Assembly: GCA_016194975.1 (NCBI GenBank)
Contig: JACQAM010000007.1
Location: 186,001 to 250,000 of the forward strand
Length of the DNA: 64,000 bases
From: Bacteroidota bacterium
Lineage (GTDB): Bacteria; Bacteroidota; Bacteroidia; Palsa-965
Direction: 5' to 3'
Shown: piece by piece, positions 35,623 to 43,958 of the stretch
Layout: each line of letters begins with the position of its first letter
Numbering within the stretch: position 1 is the first letter of the stretch
Notes under the pieces: model-generated
The model's database searches: none
Told to the model about the DNA's origin: nothing
What the model saw: the letters and a program-made list of their open reading frames with translations, nothing else
Program-made: the position numbers and the translations under genes

Positions 35623-36996
35623 TCATGATTTTCTTTTTTCAAGTTGAACGATAATGTCTTTTTCAGGGCGAAGTGTAATATAAGCACCAAGCTTAACGTT
35701 ATCTCCGCTCACAATTTTTATTCTGAATTTCCTGATAATAGCCGCTACAGTTATCAGCAATTCCATCATTGCAAAATTCTGCCCAATGCATAATCTCGGC
35801 CCTCCTCCGAATGGAATGTAGGAATAGGGTAATCTGTTTTTTGAATTTTCAGGAGAAAAACGTTCGGGATCAAATTTATCAGGTTCATTCCAGTATGCGG
35901 GATGCCGGTGCATCACATAAGGGCAGATCATAATGTCAGTCTTCTCCGGAATAATATAATCGCCAAGTTTGTCTTCCTTGATCGTTTGCCTTCCGATCAA
36001 CCATATAGGAGGATATAACCGGAGCGATTCTTCAATTACCTGAGAAGTATAAATCAGTTGCGGTAAATCCTCGAATGAAATTGGTTTGTTCTTCGCAACA
36101 TTTTTAACTTCAATTAATATTTTTTCCTCAGCATCAGGGTTTCTGGCAAGGAGATAAATGCACCACATCAAAGCGTCCGCGGAAGTTTCATGTCCTGCCA
36201 GGAAAATGGTGAGTACCTCATCGTGCAGTTGTTTATCGGTCATCCCCTCCCCTGTTTTTTCATCGCGCGACTTCATCAGCATGGATAAAAGATCAGTATA
36301 CTCATCCACTTTATTTCTTCGCATTTCAATGGTCCTGTAAATTACTTTATCAATATTTTCAGAAGCTTTCGAAAATTTTATGTTCGCAGGGGTCGGGAAA
36401 TTTGCCGGGAGATTAAACGGATTGGTCCGTGTTCTGTTGTTCACATATTTTAGTGCGTAGGATAATGCATGCCAGAATTCGTCCGGTTCATTTTCAAAAT
36501 CAAAACTCAACAGCGTAATTCCTGTTATTCTCGAGGTGAGTTTGATCAACTCGAGAGAAAGGTTGATCGTTTTATTTTCATTCGTCATTCCTTCCCACCG
36601 GTCGAGCATCTCACCCACAGCATGAAGAACAGTATTTGAATATTCCTGGATATTTTTTCTGCTGAATGCAGGTTGCTGAAGCCGTCGCTGTTTCAGCCAG
36701 AAATCACCTTCACTGGTCAGCAATCCATTTCCAAGAAATAGCCGCAGCGGAGCATAGCCGGTACCTTTGGTATAGTTGGTATTATTTTCCTGTAAAATTT
36801 GCTTGATATAATTCGGATTACTTACCAGGGCAAATTTGAAATTCAATGCCTTGAAAAAAACAACATCGCCGTATTTCCGCATATTTTTAAGAACAAATTC
36901 CGTCGGATTCAATGCGAATCCCATCGCGTTACCGATCAGTGGAATAGATTGGGGCCCGGGTTTCTTATTCAGCTTTGTCGTCTTACTACTTTTCAT
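35623..36996 (-). CDS. Cytochrome P450
   Basis: A 457-residue soluble P450 with no membrane anchor. It has the N-terminal GPQSIPLIGN, the I-helix oxygen-binding motif FLAGHETSAD near 270, the ExxR pair in EESLRLYPP, PERFSPEN, and heme loop FGGGPRLCIG with Cys near residue 402. It resembles the CYP102/CYP4-like bacterial lineage that often acts on fatty acids or terpenoids. Its ATG overlaps the stop of the upstream acyl ligase by 4 bases, giving tight coupling. No ferredoxin or reductase gene is nearby, so electrons must come from elsewhere. In this operon it presumably hydroxylates the lipid or isoprenoid intermediate. The substrate cannot be inferred from sequence. Confidence 0.95.
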   Translation of the reverse strand: MKSSKTTKLNKKPGPQSIPLIGNAMGFALNPTEFVLKNMRKYGDVVFFKALNFKFALVSNPNYIKQILQENNTNYTKGTGYAPLRLFLGNGLLTSEGDFWLKQRRLQQPAFSRKNIQEYSNTVLHAVGEMLDRWEGMTNENKTINLSLELIKLTSRITGITLLSFDFENEPDEFWHALSYALKYVNNRTRTNPFNLPANFPTPANIKFSKASENIDKVIYRTIEMRRNKVDEYTDLLSMLMKSRDEKTGEGMTDKQLHDEVLTIFLAGHETSADALMWCIYLLARNPDAEEKILIEVKNVAKNKPISFEDLPQLIYTSQVIEESLRLYPPIWLIGRQTIKEDKLGDYIIPEKTDIMICPYVMHRHPAYWNEPDKFDPERFSPENSKNRLPYSYIPFGGGPRLCIGQNFAMMELLITVAAIIRKFRIKIVSGDNVKLGAYITLRPEKDIIVQLEKRKS

Positions 36997-38534
36997 TTTG
37001 CAGAGGATCTTAATTGCAATCGGAGCAAAGCGTAATCAATTTTTGAATTATGCCTGGGGTCGCGTGGAATTTTTTTCAGAAAAATAATTTTATCGAATTC
37101 AATTCCGTAAGTGTACGCCTTTTCACGCGCTGCTTTTTCCTGCGACGGATCATTAAGTTCAAGGACCGCTGTCAATTTTTCACCGAGCATCATTACTGTT
37201 CCCATTTCAATTCCGGGAATAGTCTGAAAAATATTTTCATAGATGAAAGGGGCAATAATTTTTCCGCCCTTCGTGATCAGGGTGGCGCACCTGCCCGTTA
37301 AAAATAAATTCCCATTCTTACCCAGGTAGCCGCTGTCGCCGGTACGATGCCAGCAATTTTCACCGATGAATATTTTATTCCTCCTCAGGCCTTCGGGATT
37401 GTTGAAGTATTCTGTAAGAACATGATCGCCACTTACAATTATTTCCCCAATCACAGTTTCCGGAACTTCCAACGCGTTCAACTCCTGCTCACTTGTCACC
37501 GCAATATTTTCTTCTGTGATCTGGATGACTTTTACGGTTGTATTTTTATCCGGTTTACCCACGTTGAGTCCACGTTCAGAAATTCTATCTGCACTTTGCA
37601 CAAGTTCCTTCACATCAATTGAACTGATAGGTTCGGCTTCAGTGGAACCGTAAACAATTTGCACTGCAGCATCGGGAAATGCATTTCGATAAATGATCGC
37701 TTCGCCGGGAAAAACAGGAGCCCCACCCGTGAATATTTTTTTCAGGTGCGGCAATAAAATTTTATTTTTAATGACATACCTGGAAATTTCTTTCACAAAA
37801 AACGGAGATGCCGTTATCCTGTTTACTGAATTCGATTCAAGTTGCCCGATTATTTTTTCCGGTTGCAGTGAACCCGGCTTGCCCGCTTTGAAATCGGCTA
37901 TCACTGATGTTGTTCCTGAACCAAGGTTTATAAGAAGTACGATCGGTAGAACAGGCATGTCAATATCATCTTCTGCCGGATTAATTTTGGTAAGTAGTGC
38001 ATTGAATTGCACTTGCAAAAAACCATGCGTTCGTTTTGCGGCTTTAGGAGTTCCCGTGCTTCCTGTTGTAAATGTAATAAGGGCAGTATCCTCCCTGGAA
38101 GTAGCAGGAAATGCTACAGGAGAAACCGGCGCTGAATAATTCACACCAAGATGAATCGGAATTTTTTTCAATTCAGATGAAAAAAACGAGAGTATTCTCG
38201 CTTTGAATATTCCAATGAATACTTTGCATCCTGCTACCTTGCAACATTCTTCCATTCTTTTTTTGCTCACCCATTCATCAAGAAAAACTGCAGTAGCGCC
38301 GATCCTGAAAAGTGCCAGGACAATTCTGTACAGATCAAAACTCATAGGAACAAAAATCATAACGCGGTCGCCTTTACAGATTCCTTTACTCATAAAATAA
38401 GCGGCGGTATCCGTAATCTGTTTCCGGAATTCTCCAAACGATATTTTTTGTCCCTTATAAATGATTGCGGTCTTTTGCGGATCGCGTTCCGCAGACTCAA
38501 AGAATAAATCAACTATGTTGAAATTATTTTTCAT
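36993..38534 (-). CDS. AMP-forming acyl-CoA/acid ligase (ANL superfamily, OleC-like)
   Basis: A 513-residue adenylating enzyme. The P-loop is TFTTGSTGTPKAAKRTHG (about 148-165), the A5 motif is YGSTEAEPIS, the A7/A8 region is WHRTGDSGYLGKNGNLFLTGR, and the catalytic Lys is in HNSKIDYALLR near 500. It activates a carboxylic acid to an acyl-AMP, usually transferred to CoA. The STEAEPI motif and overall order resemble the branch containing OleC (a beta-lactone synthetase acting on beta-hydroxy acids), but no oleA, oleB or oleD homologue is present. In the lipid operon it lies 18 bases after the GNAT-like gene and overlaps the P450 gene by 4 bases. It probably activates an acyl or isoprenoid acid building block. 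Confidence 0.88.
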   Translation of the reverse strand: MKNNFNIVDLFFESAERDPQKTAIIYKGQKISFGEFRKQITDTAAYFMSKGICKGDRVMIFVPMSFDLYRIVLALFRIGATAVFLDEWVSKKRMEECCKVAGCKVFIGIFKARILSFFSSELKKIPIHLGVNYSAPVSPVAFPATSREDTALITFTTGSTGTPKAAKRTHGFLQVQFNALLTKINPAEDDIDMPVLPIVLLINLGSGTTSVIADFKAGKPGSLQPEKIIGQLESNSVNRITASPFFVKEISRYVIKNKILLPHLKKIFTGGAPVFPGEAIIYRNAFPDAAVQIVYGSTEAEPISSIDVKELVQSADRISERGLNVGKPDKNTTVKVIQITEENIAVTSEQELNALEVPETVIGEIIVSGDHVLTEYFNNPEGLRRNKIFIGENCWHRTGDSGYLGKNGNLFLTGRCATLITKGGKIIAPFIYENIFQTIPGIEMGTVMMLGEKLTAVLELNDPSQEKAAREKAYTYGIEFDKIIFLKKIPRDPRHNSKIDYALLRLQLRSSAK

Positions 38535-38552
38535 TTTTATTTTTGATCAACT

Positions 38553-39563
38553 TTAAAGTGCTTTGCCGTACAACGCATAATTCTTATAGACCTCGCCGAA
38601 AGTATTTCTTGATAATTGCACCGACGTTCCTTCTTCCCGCATAAATGCATGAACCAAAGATTTGTAACCGGCATTCATGGCCCGTTTGAGAATTACATTT
38701 GCCATAATGTGTCCTAACCCTCCCCATTTTTTATCCGGGTGCCTTGCAATGGATTTTACGATAAGCGATTTTTCTGTACGGTTAAAAAAATCTTCCACGC
38801 AGAAAAAAAATCCTATGATGTTACTCTTTTCATCTTCAGCAATAATTACAAATTCAGGGTTTATGAATTTTCGCGCTTCGGTGTATTTTTTTTGAAATGT
38901 TCCCAGTGATACCGGTGTGTAAAGAAAATTGGTATGAAACGCCAACTCATTGAACTCAAACATTTTTTTTAATTCATTTTTAAAATCAGCGAGGTTGATA
39001 TTCCTGATCTTCATGCCCGATGCTACCAATTGTTTCTCCCGCTGAATTAATTCCGGAATATCGGCCTTCATTTCACGTTCAAGACTTGAGAAATATTTTG
39101 CGATTACCTCAAAACCTGAATCGACAAATTGCCGGTTGTAGTACAAATGCTGGTACGGTTCTAAAAAAAAATTGGGAGCGTTATGATGCAGACTGAAACG
39201 GTAATTATCCCACGTACTTCCATTCATTGGCCCTATCAGGTAAGCTGCACCCAGTTGTTTTGCTTCTTGTGCAACATAAGCAAGTAAAGTTTCGGAAACG
39301 GCCGCATCATTCACCGATTCATAATTTCCGATACAAAAGGATTTTTTTCCATTGTACATTAAATAAGGATTATTGTAAAGCGCGATCCTGGCCCTGCATT
39401 GTCCATCTTCTGTAAGCACATAACAGGATTCAAGATATTCTGTATTGATAGGGTCAGGAAGTTTGAAATGCAAACTATCAGCGGGATAAATATTTTTCGG
39501 AAAATTTTCAAAGAGATTAAAATTTCCGTCACCGGGTTTTGTCGGAACGATGGTGTATTTCAT
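38553..39563 (-). CDS. GNAT-superfamily-like acyltransferase (possibly YghO-like)
   Basis: A 336-residue soluble protein. The C-terminal half (about 180-330) has the look of a GNAT fold, with FVIIAEDEKSNIIGFFFCVED as beta4-like strands and LIVKSIARHPDKKWGGLGHIMANVILKRAM as the acyl-CoA-binding loop and helix. The N-terminal half contains LIGPMNGSTWDNYRFS, a conserved block that I associate tentatively with YghO-like proteins. It would N- or O-acylate a small molecule or lipid headgroup. It starts in an ATGA overlap with the kinase-like gene and ends 18 bases before the acyl ligase, whose acyl product it could use. The fold assignment is moderate; the substrate is unknown. Confidence 0.65.
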   Translation of the reverse strand: MKYTIVPTKPGDGNFNLFENFPKNIYPADSLHFKLPDPINTEYLESCYVLTEDGQCRARIALYNNPYLMYNGKKSFCIGNYESVNDAAVSETLLAYVAQEAKQLGAAYLIGPMNGSTWDNYRFSLHHNAPNFFLEPYQHLYYNRQFVDSGFEVIAKYFSSLEREMKADIPELIQREKQLVASGMKIRNINLADFKNELKKMFEFNELAFHTNFLYTPVSLGTFQKKYTEARKFINPEFVIIAEDEKSNIIGFFFCVEDFFNRTEKSLIVKSIARHPDKKWGGLGHIMANVILKRAMNAGYKSLVHAFMREEGTSVQLSRNTFGEVYKNYALYGKAL

Positions 39564-40252
39564 AAGAAAAAAATTAAAATTGTAATTACACAGGCAGGAA
39601 TGGTAATGTTGTCACTTCCTTTACCGCTCACCGCTTCCACAACGCAAGCCGATAAAGCTATTCCCGCTGCAAGAAGGAGAAGATGAAAAGTACCAGAAGA
39701 ATATTTCCCGGAACAAACCAGCATCACGATCGAAAGCAGTACGCTGCTGATAAAAAATGCGCCGGTCCCCACGATTGTTTTAGTGTCCTTCCCGATTGTG
39801 AATTTTCCGTAAGGATATTTTTTTCCGAATAGGGCAGCCATCGGATCACAAATAGCGAGCGTGAGAATCGGCAAATAAAAATAGATGTATTGATCCGGCG
39901 TTCTTCCGGATTTGTTTGTATAATAATTATATACAAGATAACATCCGTAAACGGAAACCGGATACAGAATACTGCCAAAAGAACTTCGCTCAATTGCATT
40001 GATAGATTTGAGCAGATTGAATTTCAAACTGGCCAGTAGTATGAACGCAAAACTTCCGCAAAGAAAAAGAACAAACCATTGATTGCTGAGCATAAGCGGA
40101 AATAACAGTGTGAGCAGTCCTGTTCCGAAATGAACGAGCTTTCTGGTGAGTTCAACCTTTACTTTAAATTTATGGTAAAGAATTTCCGCCAACCCGAAAA
40201 GCAGGAGAAAGGATGCCGCAAGAATGGCCGTATGAATAATGTCTTTGCTCAT
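39560..40252 (-). CDS. Phytol/dolichol-kinase-like (CTP:polyprenol kinase or cytidylyltransferase family) membrane enzyme
   Basis: A 230-residue polytopic membrane protein with about seven hydrophobic helices. It carries the signatures of the family that holds plant VTE5 phytol kinase, dolichol kinase and some phosphatidate cytidylyltransferase-like enzymes: ELTRKLVHFGTG (about 34-45), ERSSFGSILYPVS, CDPMAALFGKKYPYGKF and a final EAVSGKGSDNITIP. These enzymes usually transfer phosphate from CTP to a membrane alcohol such as a polyprenol. The gene is coupled by 4-base overlaps on both sides within the lipid operon. Together with a UbiA prenyltransferase it suggests activation of an isoprenoid alcohol. 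A cytidylyltransferase role on a lipid phosphate is the main alternative. Confidence 0.8.
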   Translation of the reverse strand: MSKDIIHTAILAASFLLLFGLAEILYHKFKVKVELTRKLVHFGTGLLTLLFPLMLSNQWFVLFLCGSFAFILLASLKFNLLKSINAIERSSFGSILYPVSVYGCYLVYNYYTNKSGRTPDQYIYFYLPILTLAICDPMAALFGKKYPYGKFTIGKDTKTIVGTGAFFISSVLLSIVMLVCSGKYSSGTFHLLLLAAGIALSACVVEAVSGKGSDNITIPACVITILIFFL

Positions 40253-41340
40253 TTTATTGTATCGATGATGAACTGGCTATAGAAAAAACCTTTGTCTTTT
40301 TCCATCAAAGCAAGAGACGTTTCTTTCTCATAGGAAACTTTCTCAGGAAAATTTCCGGATATTCTGCGCGGAACCATCAGGTTCCAATAAGCAAGTTTCC
40401 CTCCCTGTTGCGTGCCGGCAATCAACTCTTCCGCCGTTGAAGCAAAATGTTTCTCATCCATATATTCAAATATGTTGGAAAGATTCATAAAATGAAATTT
40501 TCCGTATTCAGTGATCGCGTTCTGGGCATAACCTTCTTTTATCTTCAACCGGTCTATATTCCGTTTTATTATTTCGAAATTATTTTTCCGGAGATAGTGG
40601 GGCAACAATGTCCCGAAGTTCCGATTCATGATAAAATAAAGCATGAAATTTTTCTGGGCCTTCCCGGTTTTTAAATGCACGCCTGCCTTGCTGAAAATAT
40701 ATTCCGAAACAGGTACTTCCACTTCTTTCAGAAATTCCGGATCCCTTCCGAATTTACCCATCACGTATTTGCTGAAGAATATCCTGAACAGCATTCTCCA
40801 CCTCCATGAATTCCATTTTTCATTATAGAATTTCTCCTGCTCCTTATCTGTTTTATCCCGGAATAATTCTGCTATTGTTTTTTTAGAATGGATCCATGGC
40901 AGAACTCTTCCACTGAACATTTGGAAATATTTTTCAAATTTCCCCTGGTAAATCACGCCATCCGCGATCGTTTGAATATTTTTTTCCCAATAATTTTTTG
41001 CATCATCACTTAAATCATTTTTGACCTGATCAAAGTAATCTTTCCTGTTCTCAGAAGGGATAAATCCTAAAAAAGCCAGGACTGCGTTATGATCGAATTT
41101 TTTTATAGCAACTTTCTTGAGTTCGATCAGGTAGAGCTGTATCCTGTTCACATCAACCGCAACTACCAATTCCGGATCTGCTGCAAGCATAGAAAAACTA
41201 TTATCACCTGCCGAACCGACCGAGAGAATTCTGCTTCCCGAATGAGGTGACAATCCCTCAAGGAGAATATCAGCATCCTCCCAGCAATTCGCATAGCGGA
41301 TGATCTCGAAATCGACGCGTTCTGTCAAATCGTCTTTCAT
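40249..41340 (-). CDS. BtaA-like (DUF3419) SAM-dependent 3-amino-3-carboxypropyl transferase
   Basis: A 363-residue protein of the DUF3419/BtaA family. Landmarks are RYANCWEDADILLEGL (about 15-30), the SAM-binding SVGSAGDNSFSML (about 40-52), VAVDVNRIQLYLIELK, and a C-terminal YGKFHFMNLSNIFEYM. BtaA transfers the 3-amino-3-carboxypropyl group of S-adenosylmethionine to diacylglycerol, the first step of betaine lipid (DGTS) synthesis. BtaB, the N-methyltransferase that normally follows, is absent here. Within this operon it sits between the dikinase and the polyprenol-kinase-like gene, with 4-base overlaps. Transfer to an isoprenoid lipid instead of diacylglycerol is possible. The family call is good; the acceptor is inferred only. 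Confidence 0.82.
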   Translation of the reverse strand: MKDDLTERVDFEIIRYANCWEDADILLEGLSPHSGSRILSVGSAGDNSFSMLAADPELVVAVDVNRIQLYLIELKKVAIKKFDHNAVLAFLGFIPSENRKDYFDQVKNDLSDDAKNYWEKNIQTIADGVIYQGKFEKYFQMFSGRVLPWIHSKKTIAELFRDKTDKEQEKFYNEKWNSWRWRMLFRIFFSKYVMGKFGRDPEFLKEVEVPVSEYIFSKAGVHLKTGKAQKNFMLYFIMNRNFGTLLPHYLRKNNFEIIKRNIDRLKIKEGYAQNAITEYGKFHFMNLSNIFEYMDEKHFASTAEELIAGTQQGGKLAYWNLMVPRRISGNFPEKVSYEKETSLALMEKDKGFFYSQFIIDTIK

Positions 41341-43958
41341 GCTTTCTGAATTATTTTTATTTCTCCGCTACTGCCGTCCATTTCTATTTCGTCTCCTGTT
41401 TTTAAAGTCTTGAGCAGTCCCGTAACCGAAACGATGCAGGGTTTTCCCATTTCGCGTGAGACGATGGCGGAATGACTCAGTAAACTTCCGCGCTCCACAA
41501 TTATTCCGGATGCACTTGGAAAAAGTGTCACCCAACCCGGATCAGTGCTGGATGTTACAAGTATATCTCCATCAAGAGAAGAAACTTCATCGGGATTCAA
41601 TATTACTTTCACTTTTGCTTTTACCCTGCCGGGGCAACACCCGATTCCTTTCAGATCTCCTTCTACTTTATTCACCCTGCTCAGACTGAAAAAATCATTC
41701 GCGTGGTAAACGGTTCCATAGGTTGCGAATCTTTCTGACGGAATATCCTGTTTCTGATAATTTTCAAATTCCGTTTTCCTCAGTTGAATCAGCGCTTTTA
41801 TATTCTGTGTTACGGAGGTTCCTTCGATAAAGCAGAATATTTCTTCCCGTGTGAGATAAAAAATATCCCGCGCGTTTTCAATGATCCCATCGGAATAAAA
41901 CCGGGTTCCCATATTCGAAAATATTTCGCGTACAATTCCGAAAGCTCTGGTCCGTTCATAACGGAGATTTTCCCTCGAACTGACCAGCGCACGGGCTTTG
42001 CTCAACGTTCTTTTCAACTTCCATTTTCTGTAAATATTATATTGAAGTGTTGCATTGACTTCCTTCTCCGCATTTGCGCGGAGTTCTTCTTCTATTTTCC
42101 CTGATGTGGTTTTCAGCGTAATGCCGGTTTCAACATAGGATTTTAATATTTTAATGAATTTAGCCGGATCCTGCGTGTAAGAAACTGTTTCAAGTTTAAG
42201 TTCACCAATGCAGCGTTCTCCGAAATCAGAAATATACCGGTCAATCTCTGTTTTCAGTTCACGGTATTTTTCCGCTTTATTTTCTGAAAGGTTTTTCCAG
42301 ATTGTTTTTTCATTTTCATGGATGAATAACTTTTTTAATTCTTCATCGGATGAAATAGAAGTGGCAAGAGCTATACTGCGATGAATGGGTTGAATGGAAA
42401 TAATGTCGCTGCTGCCACAGAGAAGATCGTTGTGAATGTTCTGATTTTTTTTGCTCAGGCCATATTTCACGCATCGTTTCTGAAGAAGGCCAAACCAGAT
42501 CATCGCAAAAAAGTCATTCAATAATGGCGCTTTCCATTCATTCAGCAATGTTCTTTCGAATTCGAGATACAATTGCATCAGTTCATTCGCATTTTTCTCG
42601 CTGTAATTGATTTTCTTATAATGAGAAATAGTTTCATTAAGCAACTTCATGAACGCTCTTCTTTTCCGGGGAAGAGAAATGAACCGCATATACATTCTCC
42701 CGATCATTTTTACAATGCTCCACCATGCTTTTCCTTTCGTCAAACGGTAGGTTTCCGGAATATCAAACCGCTCTTTCACACCCATCATTTTTTCCATGAA
42801 ACGCGCATTAATGCTATAGCCGGGCAGCATAGCGAGCATGTGATACCATGTTTTTAAATTATAATAAACTCTTCCGTTAATCAACCCGAGTGTATTCGCA
42901 AATACTCTTTCATTTTGTTTCTGGGTTTTTTCACTCACGCCCATAAAGCCACCAAAAAGCCGGTAAGCGCCCTCGTACGATTTGCTGATAAAAGAAAAAG
43001 TAAGCGGCGTGGTAATTCCCGGATAAGATTCAATGATATTACTGTTATCCCAGAGAATGTAATCTCCGCTCTGATCATTGAATTTATTTAGTGTAGTTAT
43101 CGGCCTTGCCTGCAACAGGAACAATTCACCGGATCTGAAAGCAAATTCAATGTCCTGTGGTTTTTTATATTCGGAAAAAAGCTGGTCGAGAATCCTGCCG
43201 ATCCCGTAAACTTTCTGCTCATCCAGCGAAGCGATGTTCTGTTTCACTTTTTCAACCTCGGCCATCCTGGTTCCACCGGAACTTTCTGAATCAAGAATAA
43301 TTTTATGTGTCTTTTCGGTAAGTTGCGAATTTATTTTTTCCCGGGTTAATGTATAATTATCTGAATTCAGTTCGCCGGATACAAGGCCCTCACCCAAACC
43401 ATATACCGAACTGATCAGTTTTTCATTTTTGTTTCCATTCATGGGATTTATCCCGAAGGCAACACCGGCAACTTCCGCATCAATCATTTCCTGGATGATA
43501 ACTGCAATTCCGAATTTCTGCTCCAGCTTATTGTTTTTCCTGTATTCAAAAACTCTTTCGGAAAAAGCCGAGCACCATACTCTTTTTATTTTTGCAGCAA
43601 TATTTTCTTCTTTTACAAACAAATGACTTTCAAATTGCCCCGCGAAAGAAAATTCACTTCCGTCCTCGTCAATTGCAGAAGAACGCACAGCAAAATATTC
43701 TGTACCCGGAAAATCAGCACGGATCTTTCTGATGAATTCTTCCGGAATGCTGATACGATCAATAAAATCAATGATACTTTTGTAATCAGAGTTCCTGATA
43801 TCTTCCGGAACAAGTGAAATCAATTCTTCCTGCGGGATCACCGCGAATTTAGGAACGTTCATCCCGATCTCTGCCATGCGAAAAAGATTTCTCGCTTTGC
43901 CGCCAACGACAAAATCTTTCGCACACTCTTTTTCAGTATTTAAAAAATAACGCATCAT
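41337..43958 (-). CDS. PEP-synthase/rifampin-phosphotransferase-like dikinase
   Basis: An 873-residue protein. The N-terminal ATP-grasp domain (1-320) has GGKARNL, FAVRSSAIDEDG (about 89-100), SFAGQFES, IQEMIDAEVAGVAFG, YGLGEGLVSG and LQARPITT. A helical middle region (about 330-760) begins WDNSNIIESYPGITTPLT, as in the rifampin phosphotransferase branch. The C-terminal swivelling phosphohistidine domain has GSLLSHSAIVSREMGKPC, with catalytic His near 829. The PEP/pyruvate-binding TIM barrel of true PEP synthase is missing, so it likely moves the beta-phosphate of ATP onto a small molecule or lipid alcohol. I choose ATG 43958 (ATGA overlap with the UbiA gene); the frame upstream of it is antisense-like sequence inside that gene. 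Substrate unknown, probably a pathway intermediate. Confidence 0.85.
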   Translation of the reverse strand: MMRYFLNTEKECAKDFVVGGKARNLFRMAEIGMNVPKFAVIPQEELISLVPEDIRNSDYKSIIDFIDRISIPEEFIRKIRADFPGTEYFAVRSSAIDEDGSEFSFAGQFESHLFVKEENIAAKIKRVWCSAFSERVFEYRKNNKLEQKFGIAVIIQEMIDAEVAGVAFGINPMNGNKNEKLISSVYGLGEGLVSGELNSDNYTLTREKINSQLTEKTHKIILDSESSGGTRMAEVEKVKQNIASLDEQKVYGIGRILDQLFSEYKKPQDIEFAFRSGELFLLQARPITTLNKFNDQSGDYILWDNSNIIESYPGITTPLTFSFISKSYEGAYRLFGGFMGVSEKTQKQNERVFANTLGLINGRVYYNLKTWYHMLAMLPGYSINARFMEKMMGVKERFDIPETYRLTKGKAWWSIVKMIGRMYMRFISLPRKRRAFMKLLNETISHYKKINYSEKNANELMQLYLEFERTLLNEWKAPLLNDFFAMIWFGLLQKRCVKYGLSKKNQNIHNDLLCGSSDIISIQPIHRSIALATSISSDEELKKLFIHENEKTIWKNLSENKAEKYRELKTEIDRYISDFGERCIGELKLETVSYTQDPAKFIKILKSYVETGITLKTTSGKIEEELRANAEKEVNATLQYNIYRKWKLKRTLSKARALVSSRENLRYERTRAFGIVREIFSNMGTRFYSDGIIENARDIFYLTREEIFCFIEGTSVTQNIKALIQLRKTEFENYQKQDIPSERFATYGTVYHANDFFSLSRVNKVEGDLKGIGCCPGRVKAKVKVILNPDEVSSLDGDILVTSSTDPGWVTLFPSASGIIVERGSLLSHSAIVSREMGKPCIVSVTGLLKTLKTGDEIEMDGSSGEIKIIQKA

